A DNA stretch of 64,000 nucleotides. It comes from Leishmania infantum JPCM5 (taxonomy: Eukaryota > Euglenozoa > Kinetoplastea > Trypanosomatida > Trypanosomatidae). Positions 19,322 through 28,937 of the stretch are shown piece by piece (the first letter of the stretch is position 1; each line of letters starts with the position of its first letter). The notes under the pieces are model-generated. The model had not been told where the DNA came from and made no database searches. It saw only the letters and a program-made list of their open reading frames with translations. Position numbers and translations under genes: made by a program. Where the stretch lies: contig NC_009387.2 in assembly GCF_000002875.2 (NCBI RefSeq), positions 1 to 64,000 on the forward strand, written 5' to 3'.

Positions 19322-20169
19322 GCCAATGTGCGCATCTCCGCAACGGGCAAGCCGGTGTGTGTGGGGAAGGGGGGGGGGGCACGGCTGGAAGAGAATAATA
19401 CCAATTAAAACGAAGCATAGGCGCCATGCACACCTACACCGACCCGCGAATGGCGGCCGCGCCGTGCCGCGGCAGCCCGGCGCCAACACCGTTTTTCACC
19501 CGCCATACGAGTTAGTTACCAATACCAATATAACGAGAATAACATGCGAAGAGACAGAACACAAAACGCCTATACGCTTCATTGGGCGCCGCCCCCACCA
19601 CCACCACACACAAACTCCGTACAACCGCGATCTGCTACGCCGCTGGCCGAGCGCACGCGGACGGTCAAAACAGAAGACACAACGCAGGGCAGCACGGCTG
19701 CCACAGATGAGGGAGCAGCACGACAAGGCGGCCCAGCGGCCGTACAACATCAGTGAACACAGGAGGCGTGCGTGTGTGTGCGTGTGTATGTCGGGGATGG
19801 AAGAGAACAGGCCGCATGAGCCGGCAGCTGGAGCTACATCGCCTGCAGACACCCCCGCGTGGCAAGAACGACTAAAGACGCCTCTTCCAATAAGAAACGC
19901 GCCGATGGAAGAGAGGAGCAAAGACGAACGCACCGACCAGCCGTCAGGCTCGCTATCCGGGACCTCACACACACACACACACATGCACATGCGAAAAGGG
20001 GGAGTGAAAAGAGATGTACCAGCAGAGTGCGCCCAATCCGCGACATCGCTTGGCGAGGGGAAAGAGGTGGGTTGGGGGCCTAAATGCCAACCTCACAGGT
20101 CCATCGTGAAAGCTGCGCAGGCGCGGCCTCCCAAACGGAACGACGGCCGCCTCTGCATCTGCACACAGC

Positions 20170-21234
20170 TCAGCGCCTCCTCTTCTTTTTGCCGTTGTTT
20201 GAGTTGTTGGCAGCCACACCAGACTGCGGCGTCGTTTGATGGTTTCCTTTTCCAGTATTCGTGCTGGTGGCCGCCTCCCCCTCATCAGCCGCACCGCCGC
20301 GCGGCAGACGCGACGCGCTGAGCTCCTTCCGCAGTACCTGTCCGAAGTTGGACTTAAAATAGTTCACAGACTTGGCAGTGCTCAGAATGCACGTGTGCTT
20401 GTCTCGCTGGCTGTCACGAATGCGCACCAAGCACTTGGTGGGCACAATATCGCCCGCCTTCGTCATCGGCTCCGCCGTAGCAAAGTGGTAGAGGTTTTCA
20501 CGGGCCTGTTGCTGCTCCTTGAAGTAGTCCTCCGCCGTTCCGGAGGGCGTGGCACTTGTGCAATAGCGGAAAAGAATGGCCGCCTCACGTGTGCAGATAT
20601 CCTCCCATTCGCTTCGGGTCAGCGTGTACTCGGGTTGGCCATGTGCCACCCCGGTGACAACATCGTCCAAACCGCTGTTGCAGTGGCTCACGACGAGCTG
20701 ATGGAGATGAGCGCCAGTTGTAGGAGGGCAAAGCATCCGCGACGCCAAGGCGTACTGCTCGGCGAGGTAGGCGTCACCGTCCTCCGTCGGTGTGCCGTCC
20801 TTGGTGAGGAGCTCCGCCTCTTGTACCTGCTGCCACGCACTCTCGATATACGCCTCGGCCTCCTTGAGTGCTGCGGCACGCCGCTTTTCCGAGAGCAGAG
20901 CTCGCCCACTAGCACGAGTGTCGACCTGCTCCGTCTGCATCGCAGTGGGCACACTCTTCGGGTTAAAGCCGCCCTTGAGCACGATCCAGACGGACCCCCC
21001 GCGTTGGCTGCGTCGCCGCGAGCCTCGACGTGTATCGGCCTTGGTCTTCTTGGGGGCCTTTACGCTTGCCGCGTTTGCAGCTGCTGTCGAGGCCGCGGCA
21101 GCCGCGGCAACGGCCTCGCGTCCGTTCCGCTGCTCCTTGTGGTCGGCCTTGATTATGTGGAACATTTTGCTAAGGTCCGACAGCAGCGCCTTCTCCTCAG
21201 CCAGCTTGCGGAACCCACCGGTTTTCGCCGGCAT
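20170..21234 (-). CDS. Protein with a split SRP14-like domain
   Basis: A 354-residue protein whose ends match SRP14, the Alu-domain protein of the signal recognition particle that helps pause translation. Residues 15-30 (KALLSDLSKMFHII) align with the first helix (FLTELTRLF in human). Residues 79-88 (GGSVWIVLKG) align with GSVYITLKK. Residues 267-305 (KCLVRIRDSQRDKHTCILST, then KSVNYFKSNFGQVLRKEL) align with KCLLRATDGKKKISTVVSS, then EVNKFQMAYSNLLRANM. A Lys/Arg-rich C-terminus (GKKKRRR) is also typical. An Ala/Lys linker (about 40-75) and an insert of roughly 175 residues (about 90-265) divide the domain. The frame extends 27 codons upstream with a signal-peptide-like sequence, but a pyrimidine tract and acceptor AG at 21260-21261 lie inside it, so the ATG at 21234 is used. 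The assignment is by eye. Confidence 0.75.
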   Translation of the reverse strand: MPAKTGGFRKLAEEKALLSDLSKMFHIIKADHKEQRNGREAVAAAAAASTAAANAASVKAPKKTKADTRRGSRRRSQRGGSVWIVLKGGFNPKSVPTAMQTEQVDTRASGRALLSEKRRAAALKEAEAYIESAWQQVQEAELLTKDGTPTEDGDAYLAEQYALASRMLCPPTTGAHLHQLVVSHCNSGLDDVVTGVAHGQPEYTLTRSEWEDICTREAAILFRYCTSATPSGTAEDYFKEQQQARENLYHFATAEPMTKAGDIVPTKCLVRIRDSQRDKHTCILSTAKSVNYFKSNFGQVLRKELSASRLPRGGAADEGEAATSTNTGKGNHQTTPQSGVAANNSNNGKKKRRR

Positions 21235-21259
21235 TGCCACGAAGGACGGACAGGGTGTG

Positions 21260-21261
21260 CT
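21260..21261 (-). other. Probable spliced-leader acceptor AG (SRP14-like)
   Basis: The minus strand reads CTTCTATTTTTTTCTGTGCAG here, a textbook pyrimidine tract and acceptor, 25 nt before the ATG at 21234. It rules out the upstream signal-peptide-like extension. Confidence 0.7.
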
Positions 21262-21832
21262 GCACAGAAAAAAATAGAAGAGCAGAAGTCTCCAAGGCAC
21301 CGGACCCTGAACCACTGCTGTGGGTGGCGCAACGCTGTCTTGGTGCCTCTGCGCAGCTTTCTACTACACACACACGCACACACACACGAATGAAAATCAG
21401 AAACGAGTGAGGCTGACTCTGTCGTGTCGGGGTACGGACTGGGCACAGCATGCGCGTCACAAGGTGTCGGGAAGAGAACGGAGAAGACGACTTGAATCGT
21501 TGTGGCTTTGCCACTGCGCTGATGCACATGCTCCCTGCAGAGGCGAGGAGCAGCACAACAGCTGGTGGCATACACGCAGAGATGAGTGGAGGGGTGTCAT
21601 GGCGCGACTCCGACCGTTCACGGGAGGGGGGCTGCATGGAGAACCAAAGCGCCCGTTGCGGCAGCAGGGAAACGCCGGGAGAGGGCGTCTATCGCACGTC
21701 ACCCACAGCGTCGCATCGCGTGGGGGAGAGGTCGCGCTGACCATCGGGGGAGGCGTAGGACACACGCGCCATCTGCTTCCCTGCCCTTTCGGCCTCACCG
21801 CTTTTCTCTTTGCCTCCGGCGGTTTCGCATCT

Positions 21833-21855
21833 CACATTCTTCGCTGAAGAATGTG
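21833..21855. repeat. 10-bp perfect hairpin
   Basis: CACATTCTTC (21833-21842) and GAAGAATGTG (21846-21855) are exact reverse complements around the loop GCT. It is probably transcribed in the CCCH gene 3'UTR or the SRP14-like 5' flank. Confidence 0.85.
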
Positions 21856-22229
21856 CGGACGCGCACACAGTCGATGCGCCGAAAGGCGCCCTGCCCACAA
21901 TGCACAGCGGCGCACCACACGCACACCCCTTCGGCACTTGTCAGCGCCTCTTGCTTCGTTTACCGTTGGTGATGGATGCCTCGTTTCATGTAGCGCCCGC
22001 TCGCCAATAACGGCTGGCGCCCTCCCCTTCAGAGGTGGTAGTGGTGGTGGGGAGAGGCAGTGCAGTCCTTGGCAGTGGCCACAGTACAGAGCCCAGAGAG
22101 GCGCTCACGCGTATACACATGCATGAAAAAAGAACAAGGGAGCGGCAGAGGAGGGCGAAAGGTGAAGCATGGCGGCTTCTGAGGAGTGCGGCTTCACCTA
22201 TGCGGAGAGCGCCTCTGCCACCGCGCGAA

Positions 22230-22230
<1 letters not shown>

Positions 22231-22271
<41 letters not shown>

Positions 22272-22284
22272 ACACAGGCACACG
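22231..22284. repeat. CA microsatellite
   Basis: About 30 bp of perfect CA from 22233, followed by imperfect CA, CG and GACACAGG units. Confidence 0.9.
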
Positions 22285-22480
22285 CATCATGGCCGACACA
22301 AAACAACTGCGCATTATACAGAGATAGTGACGCGTCGTGAATTCGGGAGTCAAGCAACGTGGCCAGCACACAACACCCATCGAAAAGGGTCGAGCAACGA
22401 TACGAAGCAGTGCGGTGCGGAAATCTTGAAAACACGTGAAACTATGAAAAAAAAAATCATCTCGTCACCTACTTTGCATG

Positions 22481-22672
22481 CACTCGTTGCTCAAGCACGT
22501 TGAGCCCGTTTTTGCTCCGCACCACAACACGAGGTCCACACGCCGCTCGACTCACCCCTCTCCCCACTCCCCCTCCGGCCCTCCCCCCACAGAGGCCCCG
22601 AATCCCGTGGTGCGACGCAGCGGTGGGCACACGCCTTACGGCAAAAATCCACCCCTCCCCCTCCCCGCACCC
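22481..22672. mobile_element. SIDER2-like retroposon fragment, copy C (inverted)
   Basis: This segment is the reverse complement of the terminal parts of copies A and B. CGTTGCTCAAGCACGTT (22485 on) is the complement of the end of copy B. GAGGTCCACACGCCGCTCGA is the complement of the adjoining copy B block. CACACGCCTTACGGCAAAAA (about 22629-22648) is the complement of the end of copy A. The 410-bp body shared by A and B is missing. It lies about 1.3 kb past the stop of the CCCH gene and in opposite orientation to copies A and B. Confidence 0.65.
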
Positions 22673-23491
22673 GCCCACCGGAATGAAAAGAATAGAAGCA
22701 GTACACTCGCAGCCTGCTGAAGAGGTGGAGCAGCACAGTGTGTGTGTGTGTGTGTGTGCGTGCGCCCTTGCTTGCAACTGTCGGTGTGTAGTTGGCGCGT
22801 GCCTTTGAGATTTGCGTCGGCTTTTTTTTTCGCCTTCGACGGGCCCAGCATCCTGCTGGCCCCTGCTGCCTCCGTGCATCGTCGGTTTCGGGGTGTGTCG
22901 AGAGACACACAAACAAACAAAGCGAGCCGCTGCGTAGCCCGACGCAGCGGCGTCGCTTCACCCGACACCGTCACCTGAACGTGCGCGCATCCCGCTCGCC
23001 TCCCCTCTGCGGTGTTTGGCGCCCACAAAATCCCCCACCGCTGACACTGCTGTGATCTCTCCCACATGCAAAGAGGTCCCCGTCGAGCGTACGTGAGAGC
23101 AGAAGCAGGATGCAGTGCCGAGGAGGCACACGCGCGCACGTGCACGTAGGCATACTGGGATGCACTCGAAACACACCTGTGCGCGACGAGCGGGTTTCCC
23201 ATGCTCATGCCTGCTGAGGCGACGGGCGCATGGAATGCGTGTACGGAGAAAGTGTGTGTGTGGAGAGGGGGAGGGCACCATCAGCATGTGAGAGCGCGCG
23301 GCGATGGGAGGGGGTGGTGTGGTGAAGAACGGCGAGGAACGCTGAGATGGAGAGAGAAAGCGAGGCACGTGGCGAGCGAAACAAAACAACCGCCGTTTCA
23401 AGCACCACAGAGTACATCACTGACACTGACGAGGCGAGGGGGTCAGGAGGTCGGGGGTGGTGAGGAGACGCGCGCGGGCCCACAGCCGAGT

Positions 23492-23534
<43 letters not shown>

Positions 23535-23928
23535 TATACACCAAAAGCACAAGTGTGCACTCATCAGTATGCAGACGCACACACGCGCACACAAGCTACA
23601 TCTACACACACGCGCGAGAAGGAGTGCTAGGGTGTACGGAAAGGGAAAAGACAAAGACATATATATGGGCGAATAGAAAAGAGGGAAGGGATTTCGCTGC
23701 AACGACGTCGAAACGGAGCGAGAAGCGTGGCAGCACAGAGATGCGCGGCACGCATCGCTCGCGGCTGGAGGTGCGACGTGAGAAGCAACCAAAACGAGGA
23801 AGAAGGAAAGAAGAGCACGGGAGGGTGCATTGCGCAGCCCCCCTCCCCCAACACGCACACGCCGAAGCTGTCGAGGTCCCTCGCGCCCATCTACAGCCCC
23901 CGGCTAGGGGATTGCCGCAATCCGAAAA
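22673..23928. other. 3' flank of the CCCH gene
   Basis: Holds GT (about 22737-22758) and CA (23492-23530) repeats. A purine-rich stretch near 23780-23820 could act as a minus-strand pyrimidine tract. Open frames are low-complexity shadows; no gene is supported. Confidence 0.4.
23492..23530. repeat. CA microsatellite
   Basis: About 39 bp of perfect CA dinucleotides, followed by TGTATATACACC. Confidence 0.92.
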
Positions 23929-26856
23929 TCACCACCGTGTGTTCCCACGACGCACCGCAGCGGCGGTGGGTGGGTGCTGCAGCGGCACGGCGGTGCCAGT
24001 GGTAAGCGGCGCCACCGCCGCCGCCGCTGAGCCCCACCGCTGCAGTAAAGGATGCTGCGTGGGCGGAAGTGGTTGCGCCTGCGGTTCCCGTACCAGCATT
24101 AAAGGCGTTCCCACAAGCAGCGGCTTCTGTCGTGGTTGCCGCTGTACAGGAAGCTGTTTCACTGCGTTGACGCGATGGTTGAAGAATCCTACGGTGGCGC
24201 CTTGCTGCATCCCGTGTGGAAGCGACATTATCACCGCTGGCTGGTGCATGGCCTCCGCAGCGCCAACGGAGGCCATCGTCGGATACAGCAGTGCACCTTC
24301 CCCGCATAACGCGGCGCCGCTGACGTTTTTCGCCCCCCTCCACGCAGTTGCCTGAGTGGCGTTGCCATCTCCACCCTTCGAGGTGTTCGCTCGGTCACAT
24401 GGCGCCATCGCCACGGCAGGCCCAGAGAGGAGCGCTGGTGGTGGCGGCGGCGGCGGTAGACGCGTCTCCTCCTGCGCCGTCTCCGCCGCCTGCGGGCACA
24501 CAGGCGGGATGACTTGGCCCTGCATCTGTGGCGGCGCCGCTATGTTCGCCACCTGTGCACCACTGCCTCCGCTCATCACCTCCTTGCCGCCGGGGCCGAC
24601 CGCGTCAAGCGCAGCAGCCGGGAGAACGACGTCGGCAACGCTGCTGGTGAGGGCGCTCAAGTCTACACTCAGCGGCAGCGGTGGCTGGTTAACCAGCCGC
24701 TGCACAAACGGGATCAGCGAGTGGATAAAGTGGCAGGAGGTGCCCAGGTTGCACATGCGCTTGAACTGAAAGTGCGCGCAGTGTCGCGGGCGCACGATGG
24801 CGGTCTGAGTGCCGTGGGTCGCACCACCGGCCGCGTCCCCACTGAGCGCATGGTACATATGCAAGGCACCCTCGGTCTGCAGGATGAGCTCCGACGGTAT
24901 GAGCTGCGGGGAGCTATTCAGCTGGTTTGGTGGGTACACGGCAAAGATCATGCCTGTGGCTATCGTCGGATACTCGAGCGTGTTGCGCCCCCCAGCAAGC
25001 TCCTCACGGTTCATCTGACGCACGCCAGAGGTGGTGATGCTGTTTTCGTTCATGTGCACCTGCGTCGCCGTGGAGACGACAAGGCTGTGGATGTACGGGC
25101 ACTTCGCCGCGCTGGAGCAGCGGTGGCGCAGATAGCGATTGCACAGCTGAAAGCGAAAACGCATGCGGTTGCCGTAGCGCTCGTTCAGGGAGGCGTACTT
25201 AATGGCGCCACGCGTGATGGCAACTTGCTCGCTCTTGATCCGGTAGTGTTGTCGCATGTCAGAATCGTAGACGGAGAGCTGTGACCCTGCCGGGCACCAA
25301 ACCTCGTCTCCCTCCTCGCCGTCACCACCGCCACCGCCGTCGCTACCGCTGCGCGCACGTGCCCGGTGCGCGTCCAGCATCTCGGTGAGCTGGGTGACGG
25401 TGAAACTCGGGGCTGCAGCCGAGCCAGTGGCAGGCGGCAGAGCTGCAGCGTCAGTGCTCGGCTTGAGTCGCGGTTGATGTCGCTGATGCTGAGGGTGGTA
25501 GGCATAGCTGTGCTGCTCCGCGGCGGGCTGGTCTGCCGGCGCCAACGTGGGGTCCGCGTGAAACGGTGTGATGGGCACACTGTCGCTGTCACTTGGCTCG
25601 GCACTGGGCCAATCCTGCGGCGGCCGGTGACTCGCCTCAATCGAGGAAATCACGGAGGGTGGCTTTGTGGGTCTGTGAGACCTCTGCGCTGTCGATGCCC
25701 CGGTCTGCCCGCCGTTCGTGTCCGTCCGCGCGGTGCCAGAGGTGCCCATCGACTCCGTGGGGCCCTGGTCACACACACTACTTTCCGAAAAGGACGCGCT
25801 CGCGCAGCGGCCAAGGCTGGACAGAAGAAGAGGAGCTGGAGCGGCTGCGGTGCCGCCGCCGCCGTATCCGCCTTCAACGCCGCCACTCCGGTGGCGATGG
25901 TTCACGTCACCCGGGGAGCTGTGCGAGGCAGCGGAGCGCCGCCGGCTGTCGCTGCCGGTGCCGTAGTCGGCATCGACGGCGAAGCCGCCTGTCTCTTCAA
26001 AGAAATGATCGGCGGTGGCGTACGATTGCGGCGTCGTTACAGACGACGATGCCGCCCTGCTCCGACCATACCTGTTGAGGCGGAACTGGTAGTCGTGCAT
26101 GAGGAGCACACCAGAGTTCGAGGTGGTGCCCTCCACCACGTCCACGTCGGGCAGGAGGCCGGCGCTGCTGTTGCGCCAGTTGCCACCGCTGTAGTGACTG
26201 CTCGCGCGGCTGGCAGAAGACGTACGCGAGAGCGCTTCTTGTGGCTGAGAAGTCTTCGGGGATAGAAGGGTGTAGTGCGCGTGCCCGGATGGGTGCGATG
26301 ATGCTTGCTGCGGGCGGTACGAGGCCTCGCTGCCGGACGCGGCAGACACGGTGCCGCGAGATGCGTGCCGGTGAAAAACCACGTTTAGGTGCTGCGACGC
26401 CAGTGCGGATCCGTTGCCGCTGCTGCCGACGAGGCTGCCCGGCAGTGTAAGACGACCTCCAGAGTCATCCGCGCGGGGCGAGTGGGCTGGGGTGGAGGTG
26501 GCGGTAGAAAGCGTACGGTAGGGGTTGTGGCGGTGCCATTGCGGCGAGGTGGTCAAGCTGGAGGCACTGCTCGTCTTCACGTCCACGGTGTCATCGTCGC
26601 CGCCACCTGTCACGACGAATCCTCGCGCAGCGCAGCGGACACCATCGGAGCGAGGCTGCAGGATGCGGTGCGCCATCACATGCATTGCTTCCACTTCTAC
26701 GCAGCTGGAGAGCGGTGAGAGTGGCTCTGGCAACTGCGCCGTTGTGTAGGCAACGTGCCCTGCTGCATTTCCAGCATATGTGCCGTTCTGTCCGAATGAG
26801 CTACGTCGCTGCAGCCGCGGCAGACCGCCGTCACCATCAAAGGCCAGAGGGTTCAT
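23929..26856 (-). CDS. Tandem CCCH zinc-finger RNA-binding protein (975 aa)
   Basis: A 975-residue protein with two CCCH zinc fingers, a fold that binds single-stranded RNA. The first is C572-x7-C580-x5-C586-x3-H590 (CNRYLRHRCSSAAKCPYIH). The second is C693-x8-C702-x5-C708-x3-H712 (CAHFQFKRMCNLGTSCHFIH). Both are followed by the same SL dipeptide and flanked by hydrophobic, folded-looking sequence (residues about 530-720). The remaining N-terminal 500 and C-terminal 250 residues are Ser/Gly/Pro/His/Gln-rich and predicted disordered, a usual layout for trypanosomatid mRNA regulators. The fingers are about 100 residues apart, much further than in tristetraprolin. In trypanosomatids such proteins control mRNA stability or translation because transcription is polycistronic; the target here is unknown. 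The ATG at 26856 is the first after a pyrimidine tract. Confidence 0.88.
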   Translation of the reverse strand: MNPLAFDGDGGLPRLQRRSSFGQNGTYAGNAAGHVAYTTAQLPEPLSPLSSCVEVEAMHVMAHRILQPRSDGVRCAARGFVVTGGGDDDTVDVKTSSASSLTTSPQWHRHNPYRTLSTATSTPAHSPRADDSGGRLTLPGSLVGSSGNGSALASQHLNVVFHRHASRGTVSAASGSEASYRPQQASSHPSGHAHYTLLSPKTSQPQEALSRTSSASRASSHYSGGNWRNSSAGLLPDVDVVEGTTSNSGVLLMHDYQFRLNRYGRSRAASSSVTTPQSYATADHFFEETGGFAVDADYGTGSDSRRRSAASHSSPGDVNHRHRSGGVEGGYGGGGTAAAPAPLLLSSLGRCASASFSESSVCDQGPTESMGTSGTARTDTNGGQTGASTAQRSHRPTKPPSVISSIEASHRPPQDWPSAEPSDSDSVPITPFHADPTLAPADQPAAEQHSYAYHPQHQRHQPRLKPSTDAAALPPATGSAAAPSFTVTQLTEMLDAHRARARSGSDGGGGGDGEEGDEVWCPAGSQLSVYDSDMRQHYRIKSEQVAITRGAIKYASLNERYGNRMRFRFQLCNRYLRHRCSSAAKCPYIHSLVVSTATQVHMNENSITTSGVRQMNREELAGGRNTLEYPTIATGMIFAVYPPNQLNSSPQLIPSELILQTEGALHMYHALSGDAAGGATHGTQTAIVRPRHCAHFQFKRMCNLGTSCHFIHSLIPFVQRLVNQPPLPLSVDLSALTSSVADVVLPAAALDAVGPGGKEVMSGGSGAQVANIAAPPQMQGQVIPPVCPQAAETAQEETRLPPPPPPPALLSGPAVAMAPCDRANTSKGGDGNATQATAWRGAKNVSGAALCGEGALLYPTMASVGAAEAMHQPAVIMSLPHGMQQGATVGFFNHRVNAVKQLPVQRQPRQKPLLVGTPLMLVREPQAQPLPPTQHPLLQRWGSAAAAVAPLTTGTAVPLQHPPTAAAVRRGNTRW

Positions 26857-28226
26857 CTACCAGTTTCCCACCTTCTCTATTACCAGGAAGTCGGCGAAAG
26901 CGAGCATGAGGGGGGTGGGGGCAGTAGAAGGGCGCGGCTTGGCAAGGTAGCACCCCTCTGCAGATGCCACAACACGTCCCGTCCTTCGTTGTGCGGTGCT
27001 GTTCGTATCGGACTCCAGTGTACTTCAACTCTGTCTCTGCGATGCCTCTCCCCTCCCCCTTACTGCATGACCGCACACGTCCGATGGGTCGATGCGCCGG
27101 TGTGCGTTGTACGTGCTAGCGAGTGTTCTCGGAAGATGCGGCCCTTTCTTCACAAACTATGGGGCCCAGCTTCGCTCCCCACGCGGGGCGCCTCTGCGTC
27201 TTCGACACCGCTACAGGTGGTCTGCCTGTTGCGCGCTCACGCTCACCCCCTCTTCTCTATGCGCCCTCTGATGGTTGCCGTTCGTTGTCACGCCTCCTCC
27301 GCCTTCCTCACGGTTGCAGAGAAGCGGCAAGGCGCCGCGCACCACCCCCTGTCTACGTGTGTGACGGCTAGCTGGGCCGACGGAAGAGCAGGAGAAGGTA
27401 CTACAGCGCGCAACCTCAAGGGCAGCGAGCGCTCCGATGCGGTTCGGTGTTTCGTGTGCGCGTGCTCCAGAAACGGATGAAGGGAGACTCAGAAGAAGTC
27501 GAGGCCGTGCTGGCCTGCGGTATGGATGTGGATGTGCGAAAAGGTCAGAGCACGTTCGCCTCCCAGTGTTGCAAGTGTGATGCATGCGATCGCTACGCGG
27601 CAGACACAGACAGAGGGCGCGGAAGCACACAAGGATTCGGAAAGGCGTGAGCGAAGAGAAAGGGAGGGCAGAGAGCAATAGCGAAAGGGGAGGTTAAGCA
27701 GGCCTTCACAGCACAGCGAACAGGAAAGGGGGGTTGGTGCAAGTGCTAAGTGGCCACGTCAGCAAGCGCACACAGAGCACGTCGGCCGTCGCCTTCAGTG
27801 CGAGCATGCGAGAAGTGCACAGCAGCCCCAACATGCCGACTCGAGCCGCAGTGCTTTCATTGCTGAAGGTCATGTATGTGTATGTGTGTGTGTATGTGTG
27901 TGTGCGCGCGTGCGTGCGTGTCTGTCAGTCTGCTTGTCAGTGTAGGTTGAGCGGTGGCGTGCCAGAGAGCAGGTGGCATAGACGCGACTACACCGAAAGC
28001 CGGCAGTGACGCCGGTGAGCCTGCCTCGCTTGTCTTACACCATTACGTCACACTTTGGCTTTCCTTGTCCGCCCTGTGTGCGCGTGAAACATCGGGCGGG
28101 GGAGGGGGGTGCGAGACCGGGCCGCTCGCAGAACGAGGGCCACGCCGGCAGGAGTAGAGCGGGTCTTCTTCGGTGTGTGTCCAAGAGCATCGGCACGCGC
28201 ATGCGCCTGTGCTTAGGTGCAAGGAT

Positions 28227-28263
<37 letters not shown>

Positions 28264-28937
28264 CCACTCCGTCCCCTCAGCCGCCCGTCTCATCATGTGG
28301 AGACATAAAAGAGAGGGAGGGTGGGCGGGGCGCTTACTCTGGGGGCACGGCCAGTGGAAGCAGCGGGAGAGGAGGGGGAGGGGATGAGCGAAAATGTCAC
28401 TACTCCCCCCCCTTCTCGAGGAAGATGGCTACGCGAAGCGACGCTGGCAGGTAGAACAACGAACTCACGTCCACTCGACAAAAAAAAAAAAGAAATGCGC
28501 AGATAGCGTCCCCCCATCTCGTCGCACCGTCACGTCCCCCGAGGCACGCGCGCAAGAGGCAGTAGTCGGCGCTCTCACGTCCAAAAGGCACGCCTTCACC
28601 ACAGTAGAAGTGTGCGCGCGTGCCGATGAGCTCTGAAGCAGCAGCAGAGGCTGCGGCCGTACACAGAGGAGGAGCGTCCGGGCGCGTGCCTCGATAGGCA
28701 AGTGATCTCGTTGATCATGAGGCGGCCGCTGCGCAGCGCCACCTGGGCAAGCTCCACATCCCGAATAGCGTGCGCCTACATCATCCCCTGCGAACTGTTT
28801 ACTCGAAATCTGTCGTGGGGATGAGGGGTCCTTGCGCGATTTACGACCGGCACCTCTGCGCTGCACTGTAGTACGTTCTGTTGTGCCTCGAGCTCGCGGC
28901 AGCTGCGGCTGCCTCGATGGCGATGTCTGTCGGCTCA
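26857..28937. other. 2-kb spacer, no gene seen
   Basis: 3' flank of the exportin-T gene plus 5' flank of the CCCH gene. It contains GT repeats (about 27872-27905 imperfect, 28229-28260 perfect) and an A11 run near 28480-28491. No coding region is supported on either strand. Confidence 0.45.
28229..28260. repeat. GT microsatellite
   Basis: 32 bp of perfect GT dinucleotides. Confidence 0.92.

Larger units (their letters stand above)
18877..20169. other. 1.3-kb spacer with two hairpins
   Basis: 3' flank of the SRP14-like gene and 5' flank of the MsrB-like gene. It holds a possibly retroposon-derived segment (about 19060-19260), two strong inverted repeats (19233-19251 and 19292-19321) and a short CA repeat near 19968-19984. 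No gene is supported. Confidence 0.45.
21262..22480. other. Spacer with CA repeats and a hairpin
   Basis: Contains a 10-bp perfect hairpin at 21833-21855, a long CA repeat at 22231-22284 and an A10 run near 22446-22456. No gene is supported. Confidence 0.45.

Noticed and set aside
19257..20321. 354-residue plus-strand open frame
   Set aside because: Made of simple His/Arg/Thr-rich sequence across a spacer with CA repeats and hairpins; no motif.
21235..21315. Signal-peptide-like extension of the SRP14-like protein
   Set aside because: The hydrophobic residues come from a pyrimidine tract that is itself the splice signal; the acceptor AG removes it.
20236..21393. 385-residue plus-strand open frame
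   Set aside because: Antisense to the SRP14-like gene, which has homology support in the other strand.
22233..22263. Tandem CA array considered as a CRISPR or satellite array
   Set aside because: Plain dinucleotide microsatellite in a eukaryote, with no spacers.
23201..24355. 384-residue plus-strand open frame
   Set aside because: Reads through a CA repeat and then antisense to the CCCH gene; low-complexity throughout.
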